Assembly: GCF_027921845.1 (NCBI RefSeq)
Contig: NZ_BSEN01000011.1
Coordinates: forward strand, 1-64,000
Origin: Leifsonia poae
GTDB taxonomy: Bacteria; Actinomycetota; Actinomycetes; Actinomycetales; Microbacteriaceae
DNA length: 64,000 nucleotides
Direction: 5' to 3'
A program made the position numbers and the translations under genes. Shown one piece after another: positions 8,530 through 17,128 of this stretch. Each line of letters starts with the position of its first letter. Position 1 is the stretch's first letter. The notes below the pieces were generated by a model. The model worked only from the letters and a program-made list of their open reading frames with translations. It did not search any database and was not told the DNA's origin.

Positions 8530-9030
8530 ATGAGCGAGACGGCGGAGAGCGACGAGGCGGTCGCGACCACGAGCATCCGGGTCGCAGCGCCGCCTGCGGT
8601 GGCGTTCCGGGTGTTCACCGAGCAGATCGGCGGCTGGTGGCGGCGTGGCACGCACTACTGGAACGACGCGGCACGCGGCCTGCGGCTCGAGTTCGAGCCG
8701 GGCGTCGGCGGTCGTCTGCTGGAGGTGTACGACGACGGCGCCTACGAGATCGGCCGGGTGACGGCGTGGGAGCCGGCAGAGCTGCTTGGCTTCACCTGGC
8801 GTGAGGCGAGCTGGGAGCCGGAGGCGTTCACGACCGTCGACGTGCGGTTCGACGCCGACGGCGACGACGCGACCCTGGTCACCGTGCGGCATGGCGGCTG
8901 GGACACCGCGGGGCATCGCGACAGCCTGGGCGGCTACAGCTCGGGATGGGTCGAGCTGCTCGGCTGGTTCGGCGAGAGCGCCGCGCAGGACGGCGAGAGC
9001 GCCGCGCGGGCCGGCGACGCGGGGGCGTGA
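8530..9030 (+). CDS. SRPBCC (AHSA1-like) domain protein
   Basis: A 166-residue START-fold protein. The TTSIRVAAPPAVAFRVFTE start, FEPGVGGRLLEV and GRVTAWEPAELLGFTWR are typical of the AHSA1/activator-like SRPBCC group. Such proteins bind hydrophobic ligands or stabilise partners, and pairs with an upstream ArsR regulator are common. A GAGGAG ribosome binding site precedes the ATG. The C-terminal tail carries a 7-residue repeat ([22 protein letters not shown] 8971-9027). The stop overlaps the next start as TGATG. Confidence 0.85.
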   Translation: MSETAESDEAVATTSIRVAAPPAVAFRVFTEQIGGWWRRGTHYWNDAARGLRLEFEPGVGGRLLEVYDDGAYEIGRVTAWEPAELLGFTWREASWEPEAFTTVDVRFDADGDDATLVTVRHGGWDTAGHRDSLGGYSSGWVELLGWFGESAAQDGESAARAGDAGA

Positions 9031-9308
9031 TGTTCACGCACATGGCGATCCACCATCCGAAGCCGGAGCACCGCGACGCACTGCGCGCCTCGATGGGGCG
9101 CGTCGACGCAGCCGCCACCGGATCGCCCGGCCTGATCCGGATCAACGCCTGGAGCGAGATCGACGGTCCCCGGCTCGTGGGCATCGCGATGTGGGAGTCG
9201 CGCGAGGCGTTCGAAGCCGCGGCTCCGCGCATGTTCGGGGCGGTCGCCGACGACCCGTTCGACGTCTGGTCGGCCGCGCCCGCAGAGAACTTCTACCTCG
9301 AGGCGTGA
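9030..9308 (+). CDS. Antibiotic biosynthesis monooxygenase-like (ABM) small protein
   Basis: A 92-residue protein of the dimeric alpha/beta-barrel superfamily: MFTHMAIHHPKPEHRDALRASM followed by SPGLIRINAWSE and the IAMWESREAFEAA motif typical of ABM domains. Such proteins form dimers and can be cofactor-free oxygenases or haem/ligand handlers; no substrate is suggested here. The ATG at 9030 overlaps the previous stop by 1 nt, so it is translationally coupled to the SRPBCC gene. Confidence 0.75.
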   Translation: MFTHMAIHHPKPEHRDALRASMGRVDAAATGSPGLIRINAWSEIDGPRLVGIAMWESREAFEAAAPRMFGAVADDPFDVWSAAPAENFYLEA

Positions 9309-9348
9309 GCCCGATCGGAGCGCCACAGCGCTCCTCGCTGCCCGCTCC

Positions 9349-10179
9349 TCAGTCGAGGAACAGCGTGCGCAGCCGCCGCGTGGTCAGGATGAGCCCCAGT
9401 GCGATCATCACCGCGAAATAGAGCACGTGCCAGAGCAGTCCCCACGACACCGCCCCGGTCGTGAGCCCGCGCACGAGCTCCACGCCCTGCCAGAGCGGCA
9501 TGGCCCGGATGACCCACTGGATGCCCTCCGGATACACCGTGATCGGGTAGAAGGTGGCTGACAGCAGGAACATCGGCAGCATGATGAAGTTGATCCAGTC
9601 CATCTGCTGGAACGTCTTCATGTAACTGGTGATGCCCATCCCGAAGCTGGCGAAGCCGAACGCGATCAGCAGGACCGCCGGCAGCGCGAGGATCGCCCAC
9701 CACGACAGGTTCAGTCCGAGGACCTGCATCACCAACATGAAGCCGACCGCGTACAGCGCCCCGCGGGCGAGGGCGAGGAGGATCTCCCCCAGCGCCACGT
9801 CGAGCGGCCCGAGCGACGTGGCGAGCATCCCCTCGTAGAGCTTCGCGAAGTGCATCTTGAAGAAGACGTTCCAGGTGGAGTCGTAGACCGCGCCGTTCAT
9901 CGCCGCCGTGGCCAGCAGGGCCGGTGCGATGAAGGCGGCGTACGAGACCGGCTGCCCGGTCGAGGTCACCACGTCGCCGACGAGCGCGCCGAGGCCGATG
10001 CCGAGCGAGAGCAGATAGAAGATCGGCTCGAAGAAGCCGGAGACCACGACCAGCCAGTTGGTGCTGCGCGTCGCCAGCCACCCGCGCTGCATGACCGCCG
10101 ACGCGTTTCCGGCGTACAGCGAACGCAACGGCCGTGTGTGCGAGACGGAGGCGATCAGCTTCTCGTCGGTGACGGTCAC
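9349..10179 (-). CDS. ABC-2 type transporter permease (second subunit)
   Basis: A 276-residue membrane subunit with six helices and the ABC-2 core: FFEPIFYLLSLGIGLG near the first helices, FIAPALLATAAMNGAVYDS, and SATFYPITVYPEGIQWVIRAMPLWQGVELVRG at the C-terminal half. The GTG at 10179 overlaps the stop of the upstream permease as GTGA. It forms a heteromeric exporter with the neighbouring permease and the ATPase at 11018-11944. The substrate is unknown; the family includes daunorubicin and Nod-factor exporters. Confidence 0.88.
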   Translation of the reverse strand: MTVTDEKLIASVSHTRPLRSLYAGNASAVMQRGWLATRSTNWLVVVSGFFEPIFYLLSLGIGLGALVGDVVTSTGQPVSYAAFIAPALLATAAMNGAVYDSTWNVFFKMHFAKLYEGMLATSLGPLDVALGEILLALARGALYAVGFMLVMQVLGLNLSWWAILALPAVLLIAFGFASFGMGITSYMKTFQQMDWINFIMLPMFLLSATFYPITVYPEGIQWVIRAMPLWQGVELVRGLTTGAVSWGLLWHVLYFAVMIALGLILTTRRLRTLFLD

Positions 10180-11021
10180 TTGTTCAACCTCCTCGCGGCG
10201 ATGCGCCGGGTCCACATCCAGAAGCCGACGAACAGCGCACTCAGATAGAGCACGTGCGTGATCGTGAGCCAGATCGGCTCCGGCGACCCGTAGGTGAAGA
10301 CGCGCGCCAGCTCCGTGGAGTGCCACAGCGGTGAGATCCAGCCGATCCACTGCAGGAACGGGGGCATCGACGACAGCGGGAAGAACGTGCCGGAGAACAA
10401 CGTCATCGGCAGCAGCACGAAGCGCATCAGCATCGCGAGCTGGCCGGTGTCCTGCTCCAGCGTGGCGACGTACGCCATCACGGGGACGCCGAAGGCGAGG
10501 CCGCCGAGTACGGCGACCGGGATGGCCAGGAACCCGGTGGGCAGCGGCACCGCGCCGAACAGCAGCATCACGGCGTAGTAGATGATGCTGGCCGCGAGCA
10601 GGCGGGCGACCACGGAGATCACGATGCCGTCGATGATCTGCCCGGGTGCGATCGGCGCGGCGTTCATGCCGTAGAAGGTGGGGTTCCACTTGAAGCCGAG
10701 CATCACCGGATAGGTGAACTCCTCGCTCGCGATGGTGACGGCGGCGGTGCAGAGGAGCGCCGGCGCGACGAAGGCGAGGTAGCTCACACCGTCGACGCCC
10801 TCATCGCCGAGGTTGTGGCTGACCAGGCTGCCCAGCCCGATCCCCATGGCGAAGAGGTAGAGCAGCGGGTACCCGAAGGCCGTCATCAGCACGGTCTGCA
10901 GGTACGAGCGCATCACCCGGAAGCGGTGCTCCGCGACGTACCAGGCGCCGAACCGCCGCGGCTTGACGGCGCCGGCGATGGCGACGCGGGCATCCGGCGA
11001 GGCCGTCGAGAGCTCGGTCAT
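10176..11021 (-). CDS. ABC-2 type transporter permease (first subunit)
   Basis: A 281-residue membrane subunit of the same exporter. It shows YPLLYLFAMGIGLGSLV, FVAPALLCTAAVTIASEE and the late SGTFFPLSSMPPFLQWIGWISPLWHSTELAR motif, which matches its partner, so the two permeases are paralogues. The ATG at 11021 overlaps the ATPase stop as ATGA and its stop overlaps the next permease. The three genes form a tightly coupled operon. Confidence 0.88.
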   Translation of the reverse strand: MTELSTASPDARVAIAGAVKPRRFGAWYVAEHRFRVMRSYLQTVLMTAFGYPLLYLFAMGIGLGSLVSHNLGDEGVDGVSYLAFVAPALLCTAAVTIASEEFTYPVMLGFKWNPTFYGMNAAPIAPGQIIDGIVISVVARLLAASIIYYAVMLLFGAVPLPTGFLAIPVAVLGGLAFGVPVMAYVATLEQDTGQLAMLMRFVLLPMTLFSGTFFPLSSMPPFLQWIGWISPLWHSTELARVFTYGSPEPIWLTITHVLYLSALFVGFWMWTRRIAARRLNK

Positions 11022-11944
11022 TCGATCAGACTCCGGCCGGTGAGTCGCAGGAACACGTCTTCGAGGCTCGACCGTCGCACCAGGCTCGTGATCGGATGCA
11101 GCCCGCGCTCGGTGATGCGGGTGAGCTCCGCCTCGCCGTCGTCGCTGTAGACGAGGATGCGGTCGGGCAGCACTTCGATGCGCTCCCCGATGCCGCCGAG
11201 CTGGCCGGCCACGTCGGCGTTGCGTTCCGAGCCGAACCGCACCTCGAGCACCTCGCGCGACGAATACTGCCGGATGAGCGCAGCGGGCGCGCCCTCCGCC
11301 ATGATGGTGCCCTTGTCGACCACGACGAGTCGATCGCAGAGCTGCTCCGCCTCGTCCATGTAGTGCGTCGTGAGCACGAGAGTGGTGCCCTGCTCCTTGA
11401 GCCGGAACAGGCGGTCCCACAGGATGTGCCTGGCCTGCGGGTCGAGGCCGGTCGTCGGTTCGTCGAGCAGCAGGATGCGCGGGTCGTTGATGAGCGCCCT
11501 GGCGATCGTGAGACGCCGCTTCATGCCGCCGGAGAGGTCGTCGACCTTCGCCTTGGCCTTGTCTTGAAGTTGTGCGAACTCGAGGAGTTCGTCGGCGCGC
11601 TTGCGCACCCGTGCGCCGGGCAGGCCGAAGTAGCGGCCGTAGACGATGAGGTTGTCGCGCACCCTCAGCTCGGTGTCGAGGTTGTCGGCCTGGGGCACGA
11701 CGCCCAGCTGCGACCGGATCTCGGGACCGTAGCGATCGGGGTCGAGGCCCAGGATGCTCAGCTCGCCGTCGGTGCGGGTGGAGACCGCGCCCACCATGCG
11801 CATCGTGGTGGACTTACCGGCACCGTTGGGCCCGAGCAGGCCGAACGATTCCCCGGAATCGACCTCGAAGCTGATTCCGTTGACAGCGGCGAACTCCTTG
11901 TACTTCTTGACGAGGTTGTTCGCGGTGATGACGGGCGTCGGCAT
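11018..11944 (-). CDS. ABC transporter ATP-binding protein, DrrA/NodI type
   Basis: A 308-residue ATPase. Walker A is GPNGAGKST, the signature is LSGGMKRRL, Walker B is ILLLDEPTTGLD and the H-loop is LTTHYMDEAEQ. The C-terminal extension with a final SLEDVFLRLTGRSL is characteristic of the daunorubicin-resistance/NodI branch. It is the first gene of a three-gene operon with two ABC-2 permeases. It powers export of an unknown, probably hydrophobic, compound. Confidence 0.93.
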   Translation of the reverse strand: MPTPVITANNLVKKYKEFAAVNGISFEVDSGESFGLLGPNGAGKSTTMRMVGAVSTRTDGELSILGLDPDRYGPEIRSQLGVVPQADNLDTELRVRDNLIVYGRYFGLPGARVRKRADELLEFAQLQDKAKAKVDDLSGGMKRRLTIARALINDPRILLLDEPTTGLDPQARHILWDRLFRLKEQGTTLVLTTHYMDEAEQLCDRLVVVDKGTIMAEGAPAALIRQYSSREVLEVRFGSERNADVAGQLGGIGERIEVLPDRILVYSDDGEAELTRITERGLHPITSLVRRSSLEDVFLRLTGRSLIE

Positions 11945-11993
11945 AGTTCAGAACACTAGCCCGATGCGCCGACATTGCCAGGGGCCCGGCAGG

Positions 11994-12665
11994 TCAGAAG
12001 TCGGCGATGCCCTTGCCGATCAGCACGACCCCGATCACGAGCAGCAGAACCGTCATGATCGTCGCGTTGTTCGCGAGGAGCCAGACGCGCAGCGCGTCGA
12101 GCGGGCCGGCCATCTTGGCCGACGCCAGGAGGTAGGCGACGACCGGGATCACGACGGTGCACGCCGCGATGAGGACGAAGATCACGATCGCGATCACCTG
12201 CTGGCCGACGGCGATGCCCGAACCGCCGATCGCGAGGCCTCCGGCGACCGCCATCAGCAGGTTCTTGGGGTTGACGGCCGCGAGCAGGAAGCCGAGGCCG
12301 AGAGCGGCGGCCGGCTTCATGGAGTCGATGGCGGACATCCACTTCGGTGTCGCCGCCGTCTCCCCCGCGTGCGGGCGCTTGCGCCACTGGCTCCAGGCCA
12401 GCAGGAGCAGCGCGAGCCCGAGGATGATCTTGATCACGCCGGCGATCGGCTTGGAGGCGGACGGGTCGGCCGCCGGGATCACCGCGGAGAGCAGGGTGAA
12501 CACCACGACCGCGACCACGATGCCGAGGAGCCAGCCGATCATGAAGCCGACGCTGGTACCGCGCGCCTTGGGCGAGAGGAGCATCAGGATCGCCGCGATG
12601 ATGGGGATCGGACTGATCGCCACCCCGAGCGCGCTGGGCAGGATCTCCCCGATGACACCGTTCAC
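11994..12665 (-). CDS. GAP family (SfLAP-like) membrane protein
   Basis: A 223-residue protein with six predicted helices. It begins NGVIGEILPSALGVAISPIPIIAAILML and has SPKARGTSVGFMIGWLLGI and AVNPKNLLMAVAGGLAI, which match the GAP/SfLAP family (LysE superfamily), thought to export peptidolipids or small molecules. The GTG at 12665 follows GAGAGGGGAAC, a good ribosome binding site. It is monocistronic by appearance. Function is family-level only. Confidence 0.8.
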   Translation of the reverse strand: MNGVIGEILPSALGVAISPIPIIAAILMLLSPKARGTSVGFMIGWLLGIVVAVVVFTLLSAVIPAADPSASKPIAGVIKIILGLALLLLAWSQWRKRPHAGETAATPKWMSAIDSMKPAAALGLGFLLAAVNPKNLLMAVAGGLAIGGSGIAVGQQVIAIVIFVLIAACTVVIPVVAYLLASAKMAGPLDALRVWLLANNATIMTVLLLVIGVVLIGKGIADF

Positions 12666-12787
12666 GTCGTTCCCCTCTCGACAGCCTGGATCACTTGTGC
12701 CGAACCTAGCGCACCGGTGGTTGCTGAGCCAGGTGCAGCGCTGACGAGGCTCGTGCACCCGTTCGCGGCGAGCGAAGTCAATCCAGG

Positions 12788-12816
12788 TTGACGCTGGGGT
12801 CCTCGTCAACTAGCGT
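12788..12816 (+). promoter_or_regulatory. Promoter with inverted GTTGAC elements, leaderless start
   Basis: TTGACG at 12788-12793 and TAGCGT at 12811-12816 are exactly 17 bp apart, and the ATG at 12824 lies where transcription should begin. GTTGAC (12787-12792) and GTCAAC (12805-12810) form an inverted repeat flanking the spacer, and a third GTTGAC follows at 12815-12820. This is a plausible operator. Confidence 0.6.
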
Positions 12817-12823
12817 TGACCGC

Positions 12824-13039
12824 ATGGACGTCAGCACCATCCACACCCTCGCCGGCGATGCCGGATCCGACGACCCCATCGTTGCCCTGCGCGCGATCGC
12901 GAAACTCCGCAGCGAACTCGACCGCGTCGAATCCGCTGCTGTGCGGCGCGCGCGCAACGCCAACGCGACCTGGCAGCTCATCGCGCTCGCCCTCGGTGTG
13001 AGCAAACAAGCAGTTCACAAGAAGTACGGTCGAATGTAG
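12824..13039 (+). CDS. Small helix-turn-helix protein
   Basis: A 71-residue protein. Its C-terminal part, ATWQLIALALGVSKQAVHKKYGR, is a helix-turn-helix of the type that recognises DNA, preceded by a helical segment with LRAIAKLRSELDRVE. No other domain fits. The ATG at 12824 coincides with the predicted transcription start. It lies 62 bp upstream of an ABC exporter gene and may regulate it and itself through the GTTGAC elements; that is inference. Similar small HTH proteins occur in related actinobacteria without known function. Confidence 0.7.
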   Translation: MDVSTIHTLAGDAGSDDPIVALRAIAKLRSELDRVESAAVRRARNANATWQLIALALGVSKQAVHKKYGRM

Positions 13040-13101
13040 CGTCTGCACCCCTCCCCGACCGGCGCACCCCCGAATCCCGATACGGAACGAACGAAACCGA
13101 C

Positions 13102-15066
13102 ATGAGCACCGAAAAGACCACCACTCCGCGCCGCCGCTTCGGCCGCCCGGCGAAAGACGGCGACGAGGGCCCCCGCGCCCGCTTCAGCCAGCTCCTCCCC
13201 TACCTGCTCGAGCACCGCGCCGTGCTCTCGATCGTGATCGTGCTGAGCATCCTCGGCGCCGCCGCGAGCCTCGCGCAGCCGCTGCTCGTCAGCCAGGTCA
13301 TCGAGGTGGTCGGCAAGCAGCAGCCCCTCGGCGGGCTGGTCTGGCTCCTCGTCATCCTGGTCATCGTCTCCGGCCTGATCTCCGGCTACCAGCACTACCT
13401 GCTGCAGCGCACGGGCGAGGGCGTCGTGCTCTCGTCGCGGCGCCGCCTGGTCGGCCGGATGCTGCGCCTTCCGATCAGCGAGTTCGACACCCGCCGCACG
13501 GGAGACCTCGTCTCGCGTGTCGGCTCCGACACCACGCTGCTGCGCGCGGTTCTGACCCAGGGACTCGTCGAAGCGATCGGCGGAGCGCTCACCTTCGTCG
13601 GCGCGCTCATCGCGATGCTGATCATCGACCCGGTGCTCCTCGGCCTCACGGTGCTCGTCATCGCGGTGTCGATCGTCGTCGTGACCCTGCTGTCGGGGCG
13701 CATCCGGGTGGCGAGCCAGAAGGCGCAGAACAAGGTCGGCGATCTGGCCGCGTCGGTCGAGCGGGCGATCAGCTCGGTGCGCACGATCCGCGCCTCGAAC
13801 GCGACCGATCGCGAGATCGCCTCCATCGAGAACGACGCCACCGGCGCCTGGAAGATGGGGATCACGGTCGCCAAGATCTCGGCACTCGTGGTTCCCGTGG
13901 CCGGCATCGCGATGCAGGTGTCGTTCCTGGTGGTGCTCGGCGTCGGCGGCTTCCGCGTGGCGAGCGGGGCCATCACGGTGGCGAACCTCGTGGCGTTCAT
14001 CCTGTTCCTGTTCATGATGATCCTGCCGCTGGGCCAGGCGTTCGGCGCGGTGACCGCCGTGAACGCCGCGCTCGGAGCGCTGGGGCGCATCCAGGAGATC
14101 ATCGACCTGCCGACGGAGGACCAGTTCGACCGCGAGATCGCGCCGCTCGCGATGACCGTCGGCGCCGCCAACGAGGGCCTCGCACCCGACGCACCCGCGA
14201 TCGAGTTCGCCGGGGTGCACTTCGCCTACCCGGACTCCGCGGTGAAAGAGGAGCCGTCGGACCCCGCCCGGGTCGCGCTCGGTGACGACCGGCCCGTGCT
14301 CGGCGCACTCAGTGGCGAGGACGTCGTGGCGGAGGCCGAGGCGGCGGCAGGCATCGGGTCGGCCGACGCTCCGCGGCACCGGCAGGGCGGCGTGCTGCAC
14401 GGCGTCGACTTCGCGGCCCCGCGCGGCAAGCGCACGGCCCTCGTCGGGCCGTCCGGCGCGGGCAAGTCGACCATCCTGTCGCTGATCGAGCGGTTCTACG
14501 ACCCTGCCGAGGGCGCCGTGAAGTTCGGCGGACTGGACATCCGGACGCTCGACCGCACGGCGCTGCGCGCGCAGATCGGCTACGTGGAGCAGGACGCCCC
14601 GGTGCTCGCCGGCTCCCTGCGCGACAACCTCACGCTGTCAGCGCCGGACGCGACGGACGCGGAGTGCATCGACGTGCTGCACGCGGTCAACCTGACCGAG
14701 GTGCTCGAGCGCAACGACCTCGGGCTCAGCGCGCCGGTCGGCGAAGACGGGATCATGCTCTCCGGTGGCGAGCGCCAGCGGCTCGCAATTGCAAGAGCGC
14801 TGCTCGCGGCGCCGCCCGTGCTGCTGCTCGACGAGTCGACCTCGAGCCTCGACGGGCGCAACGAGCAGCTGATGCGCGAGGCGATCGACGCCGTTGCCGT
14901 CGACCGCACGCTGATCGTGATCGCGCACCGGCTGTCGACCGTCGTCGACTCCGACCAGATCGTCGTACTCGACCACGGCCGCGTCATCGGCACCGGCACG
15001 CACTCCGAGCTCGTCGAGACGACGCCGCTCTACCGCGACCTCGCCAAGCACCAGCTGCTCGTCTAG
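13102..15066 (+). CDS. ABC exporter with fused permease and ATPase domains
   Basis: A 654-residue half-transporter with six membrane helices (about residues 45-310) and a nucleotide-binding domain. ATPase motifs are VGPSGAGKST, LSGGERQRLAIARALL and VLLLDESTSSLD, with the H-loop IVIAHRLSTV. Length exceeds the usual 580-600 because about 50 acidic, low-complexity residues (380-430) are inserted between the first strands of the ATPase domain. It probably works as a homodimer exporting lipids or drugs. It follows the small HTH gene and ends just before a perfect hairpin. Confidence 0.9.
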   Translation: MSTEKTTTPRRRFGRPAKDGDEGPRARFSQLLPYLLEHRAVLSIVIVLSILGAAASLAQPLLVSQVIEVVGKQQPLGGLVWLLVILVIVSGLISGYQHYLLQRTGEGVVLSSRRRLVGRMLRLPISEFDTRRTGDLVSRVGSDTTLLRAVLTQGLVEAIGGALTFVGALIAMLIIDPVLLGLTVLVIAVSIVVVTLLSGRIRVASQKAQNKVGDLAASVERAISSVRTIRASNATDREIASIENDATGAWKMGITVAKISALVVPVAGIAMQVSFLVVLGVGGFRVASGAITVANLVAFILFLFMMILPLGQAFGAVTAVNAALGALGRIQEIIDLPTEDQFDREIAPLAMTVGAANEGLAPDAPAIEFAGVHFAYPDSAVKEEPSDPARVALGDDRPVLGALSGEDVVAEAEAAAGIGSADAPRHRQGGVLHGVDFAAPRGKRTALVGPSGAGKSTILSLIERFYDPAEGAVKFGGLDIRTLDRTALRAQIGYVEQDAPVLAGSLRDNLTLSAPDATDAECIDVLHAVNLTEVLERNDLGLSAPVGEDGIMLSGGERQRLAIARALLAAPPVLLLDESTSSLDGRNEQLMREAIDAVAVDRTLIVIAHRLSTVVDSDQIVVLDHGRVIGTGTHSELVETTPLYRDLAKHQLLV

Positions 15067-15071
15067 GCCGA

Positions 15072-15140
15072 CGCGATCGAGTCCGGGAGAAATCGCGGTC
15101 CTCGGGATGAGGAGTGCGATTTCTCCCGGACTCGATCGCG
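15072..15140. terminator. Perfect 25-bp inverted repeat between convergent genes
   Basis: Arms 15072-15096 and 15116-15140 are perfect reverse complements with a 19-nt loop. The hairpin starts 6 nt after the ABC exporter stop and ends 6 nt before the pckG stop, so it can end transcription from both sides. There is no strong U-run on either side. Confidence 0.75.
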
Positions 15141-15146
15141 GTGGGC

Positions 15147-17015
15147 TCAGCGGAGGTGGTACCGGAGCGAGGCGAGCTCGGCGCGGAGAGCAGGCGGAAC
15201 GCGGCCGCCGAAGCGGTCGAAGAACTCCTCGGTGAGATCGCACTCCGCGAGCCACGAATCCTGGTCGACGCGGAAGAGCGCGTCGACGGCATCCGGGGCG
15301 AGGTCGAGGCCGTCGAGGTCGAGTTCGTCGGCGATCGGCAGGCGTCCGATCGGCGTCTGGACCGCGCCCGCCTCACCCTCGATCCGGCGCACGATCCACT
15401 CGATCACCCGCGCGTTCTCCGCGAACCCCGGCCACAGGTACGACCCGTCGTCGCCCTTGCGGAACCAGTTCACCTGGAACACCGCGGGTGCGTCGCCACC
15501 CAGCTTCTCCCCCACCGCCAGCCAGTGCCCCCAGTGATCGGCCATGTTGTACCCGCAGAACGGCAGCATCGCGAACGGGTCGCGGCGCAGCTCGCCGACC
15601 GTGCCCTCGGCCGCCGCGGTCTGCTCCGACGAGATGGTCGCCCCGAGGAACACCCCGTGCCTCCAGTCGCGGGCCTGGGAGACGAGCGGCACGTTGGTCG
15701 CACGGCGCCCGCCGAACAGGATGGCGTCGATCGGCACGCCGTCGAAGGCGTCCCAGTCGTCGGCGATGGCCGGGCATTGCGCCGCCGACACGGTGAACCG
15801 CGAGTTCGGATGCGCGGCCGGGCGACCCGAGTCCGGCGTCCAGTCCTCGCCGCGCCAGTCGATCAGGTGCGCCGGCGGCTGCTCCGTGAGCCCCTCCCAC
15901 CAGACGTCGCCGTCGTCGCGCAGGGCGACGTTCGTGAAGATCGTGTTGCCCCAGAGCGTGTCCACGGCGGTCGCGTTGGTCGACGGACCGGTGCCGGGGG
16001 CCACCCCGAAGAAGCCCGCCTCCGGGTTGATCGCGCGCAGCCGGCCATCCGGACCCTGACGCAGCCAGGCGATGTCGTCGCCGATCGTCTCCACGGTCCA
16101 GCCCGGGATGCTCGGCCGCAGCATCGCGAGGTTGGTCTTGCCGCACGCAGACGGGAAGGCGGCCGCCAGGTGGTACGCACGGCCCTCCGGCGAGGTGACC
16201 TTGACGATCAGCATGTGCTCGGCGAGCCAGCCCTCGTCGCGGGCCATCACCGACGCGATGCGCAGGGCGAAGCACTTCTTGGCCAGGATGGCGTTGCCGC
16301 CGTAGCCCGATCCGTACGACCAGATCTCGCGGGTCTCCGGGAACTGCACGATGTACTTGGTCTCGTTGCACGGCCAGGCGACGTCGTCGCGGCGGTGGTC
16401 GTGATCGTCGACGAGCGGGTAGCCGACACTGTGCACCGTCGCGACCCAGGGTGCGCCGGCGTCGATGAGGGCGAGCACGTCGTCGGTCACGCGCGTCATC
16501 GTGCCCAGGCTGACCGCGACGTAGGCGGAGTCGGTGAGCTGCACGCCGAGCTGCGAGATCGGCCCGCCGACAGGACCCATCGAGAACGGGACGACGTACA
16601 ACGTGCGCCCGCGCATGCTGCCGGCGAAGACCTCGCGGAGCTCGGCGCGCATCGTGGACGGCTCGCGCCAGTTGTTGGTGGGGCCGGCATCCTGTTCGTC
16701 GTCCGAGCAGATGAAGGTGCGGTCCTCGACGCGCGCGACGTCGCCGGGATCGGTGCGGGCGAGGAAGCTGTTCGGCCGCCATTCGGGGTTGAGCCGGATC
16801 AGCTTGCCCTCGGCCACCAGCAGCTTGGTGAGCCGGTCGGCCTCGCGCAGCGACCCGTCGTACCAGACCACCTCGTCGGGCTCGGTGAGCGCGGCGATCT
16901 CATCGACCCACGCCCGCAGGTCGTCGAGACCGTGAGCCGGGCGATCGGCGGCGGACTCCGGGACGGGGTCAGCGCCGCGTTCCGTGTCGGTGAAGGGCAG
17001 CTCCGCGATGGACAT
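15147..17015 (-). CDS. pckG: Phosphoenolpyruvate carboxykinase (GTP)
   Basis: A 622-residue cytoplasmic enzyme converting oxaloacetate and GTP to phosphoenolpyruvate, the entry step of gluconeogenesis. The GTP-type hallmark [12 protein letters not shown] contains the reactive cysteine and P-loop; other matches are [29 protein letters not shown] and [10 protein letters not shown]-like [15 protein letters not shown]. The ATG at 17015 follows GAGAGGAAC. It is divergent from a RamB-like regulator across 113 bp that contains a perfect palindrome, suggesting control by carbon source. Confidence 0.97.
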   Translation of the reverse strand: MSIAELPFTDTERGADPVPESAADRPAHGLDDLRAWVDEIAALTEPDEVVWYDGSLREADRLTKLLVAEGKLIRLNPEWRPNSFLARTDPGDVARVEDRTFICSDDEQDAGPTNNWREPSTMRAELREVFAGSMRGRTLYVVPFSMGPVGGPISQLGVQLTDSAYVAVSLGTMTRVTDDVLALIDAGAPWVATVHSVGYPLVDDHDHRRDDVAWPCNETKYIVQFPETREIWSYGSGYGGNAILAKKCFALRIASVMARDEGWLAEHMLIVKVTSPEGRAYHLAAAFPSACGKTNLAMLRPSIPGWTVETIGDDIAWLRQGPDGRLRAINPEAGFFGVAPGTGPSTNATAVDTLWGNTIFTNVALRDDGDVWWEGLTEQPPAHLIDWRGEDWTPDSGRPAAHPNSRFTVSAAQCPAIADDWDAFDGVPIDAILFGGRRATNVPLVSQARDWRHGVFLGATISSEQTAAAEGTVGELRRDPFAMLPFCGYNMADHWGHWLAVGEKLGGDAPAVFQVNWFRKGDDGSYLWPGFAENARVIEWIVRRIEGEAGAVQTPIGRLPIADELDLDGLDLAPDAVDALFRVDQDSWLAECDLTEEFFDRFGGRVPPALRAELASLRYHLR

Positions 17016-17094
17016 TCGGGTTCCTCTCGGTCGAAATATCGGCTCTGAATCCAGCTTGCGAGAGAAATCGACCGCTGAGAGCATCCGGACCCTG

Positions 17095-17114
17095 GAAAGA
17101 ATCACGATTCTTTC
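17095..17114. promoter_or_regulatory. Perfect palindromic operator candidate between pckG and the RamB-like gene
   Basis: GAAAGAATC at 17095-17103 and GATTCTTTC at 17106-17114 are perfect 9-bp inverted arms with a 2-bp centre. The site lies 14 bp before the regulator ATG and about 80 bp before pckG. A possible -10 TATCGT for the regulator is at 17117-17122, so binding here would block that promoter. Confidence 0.6.
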
Positions 17115-17128
17115 GCTATCGTGAAGGC

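Noticed and set aside
15114-17048. Plus-strand open frame of 644 codons
   Set aside because: It runs opposite pckG, which has all catalytic motifs; composition is typical of a GC-rich antisense frame.
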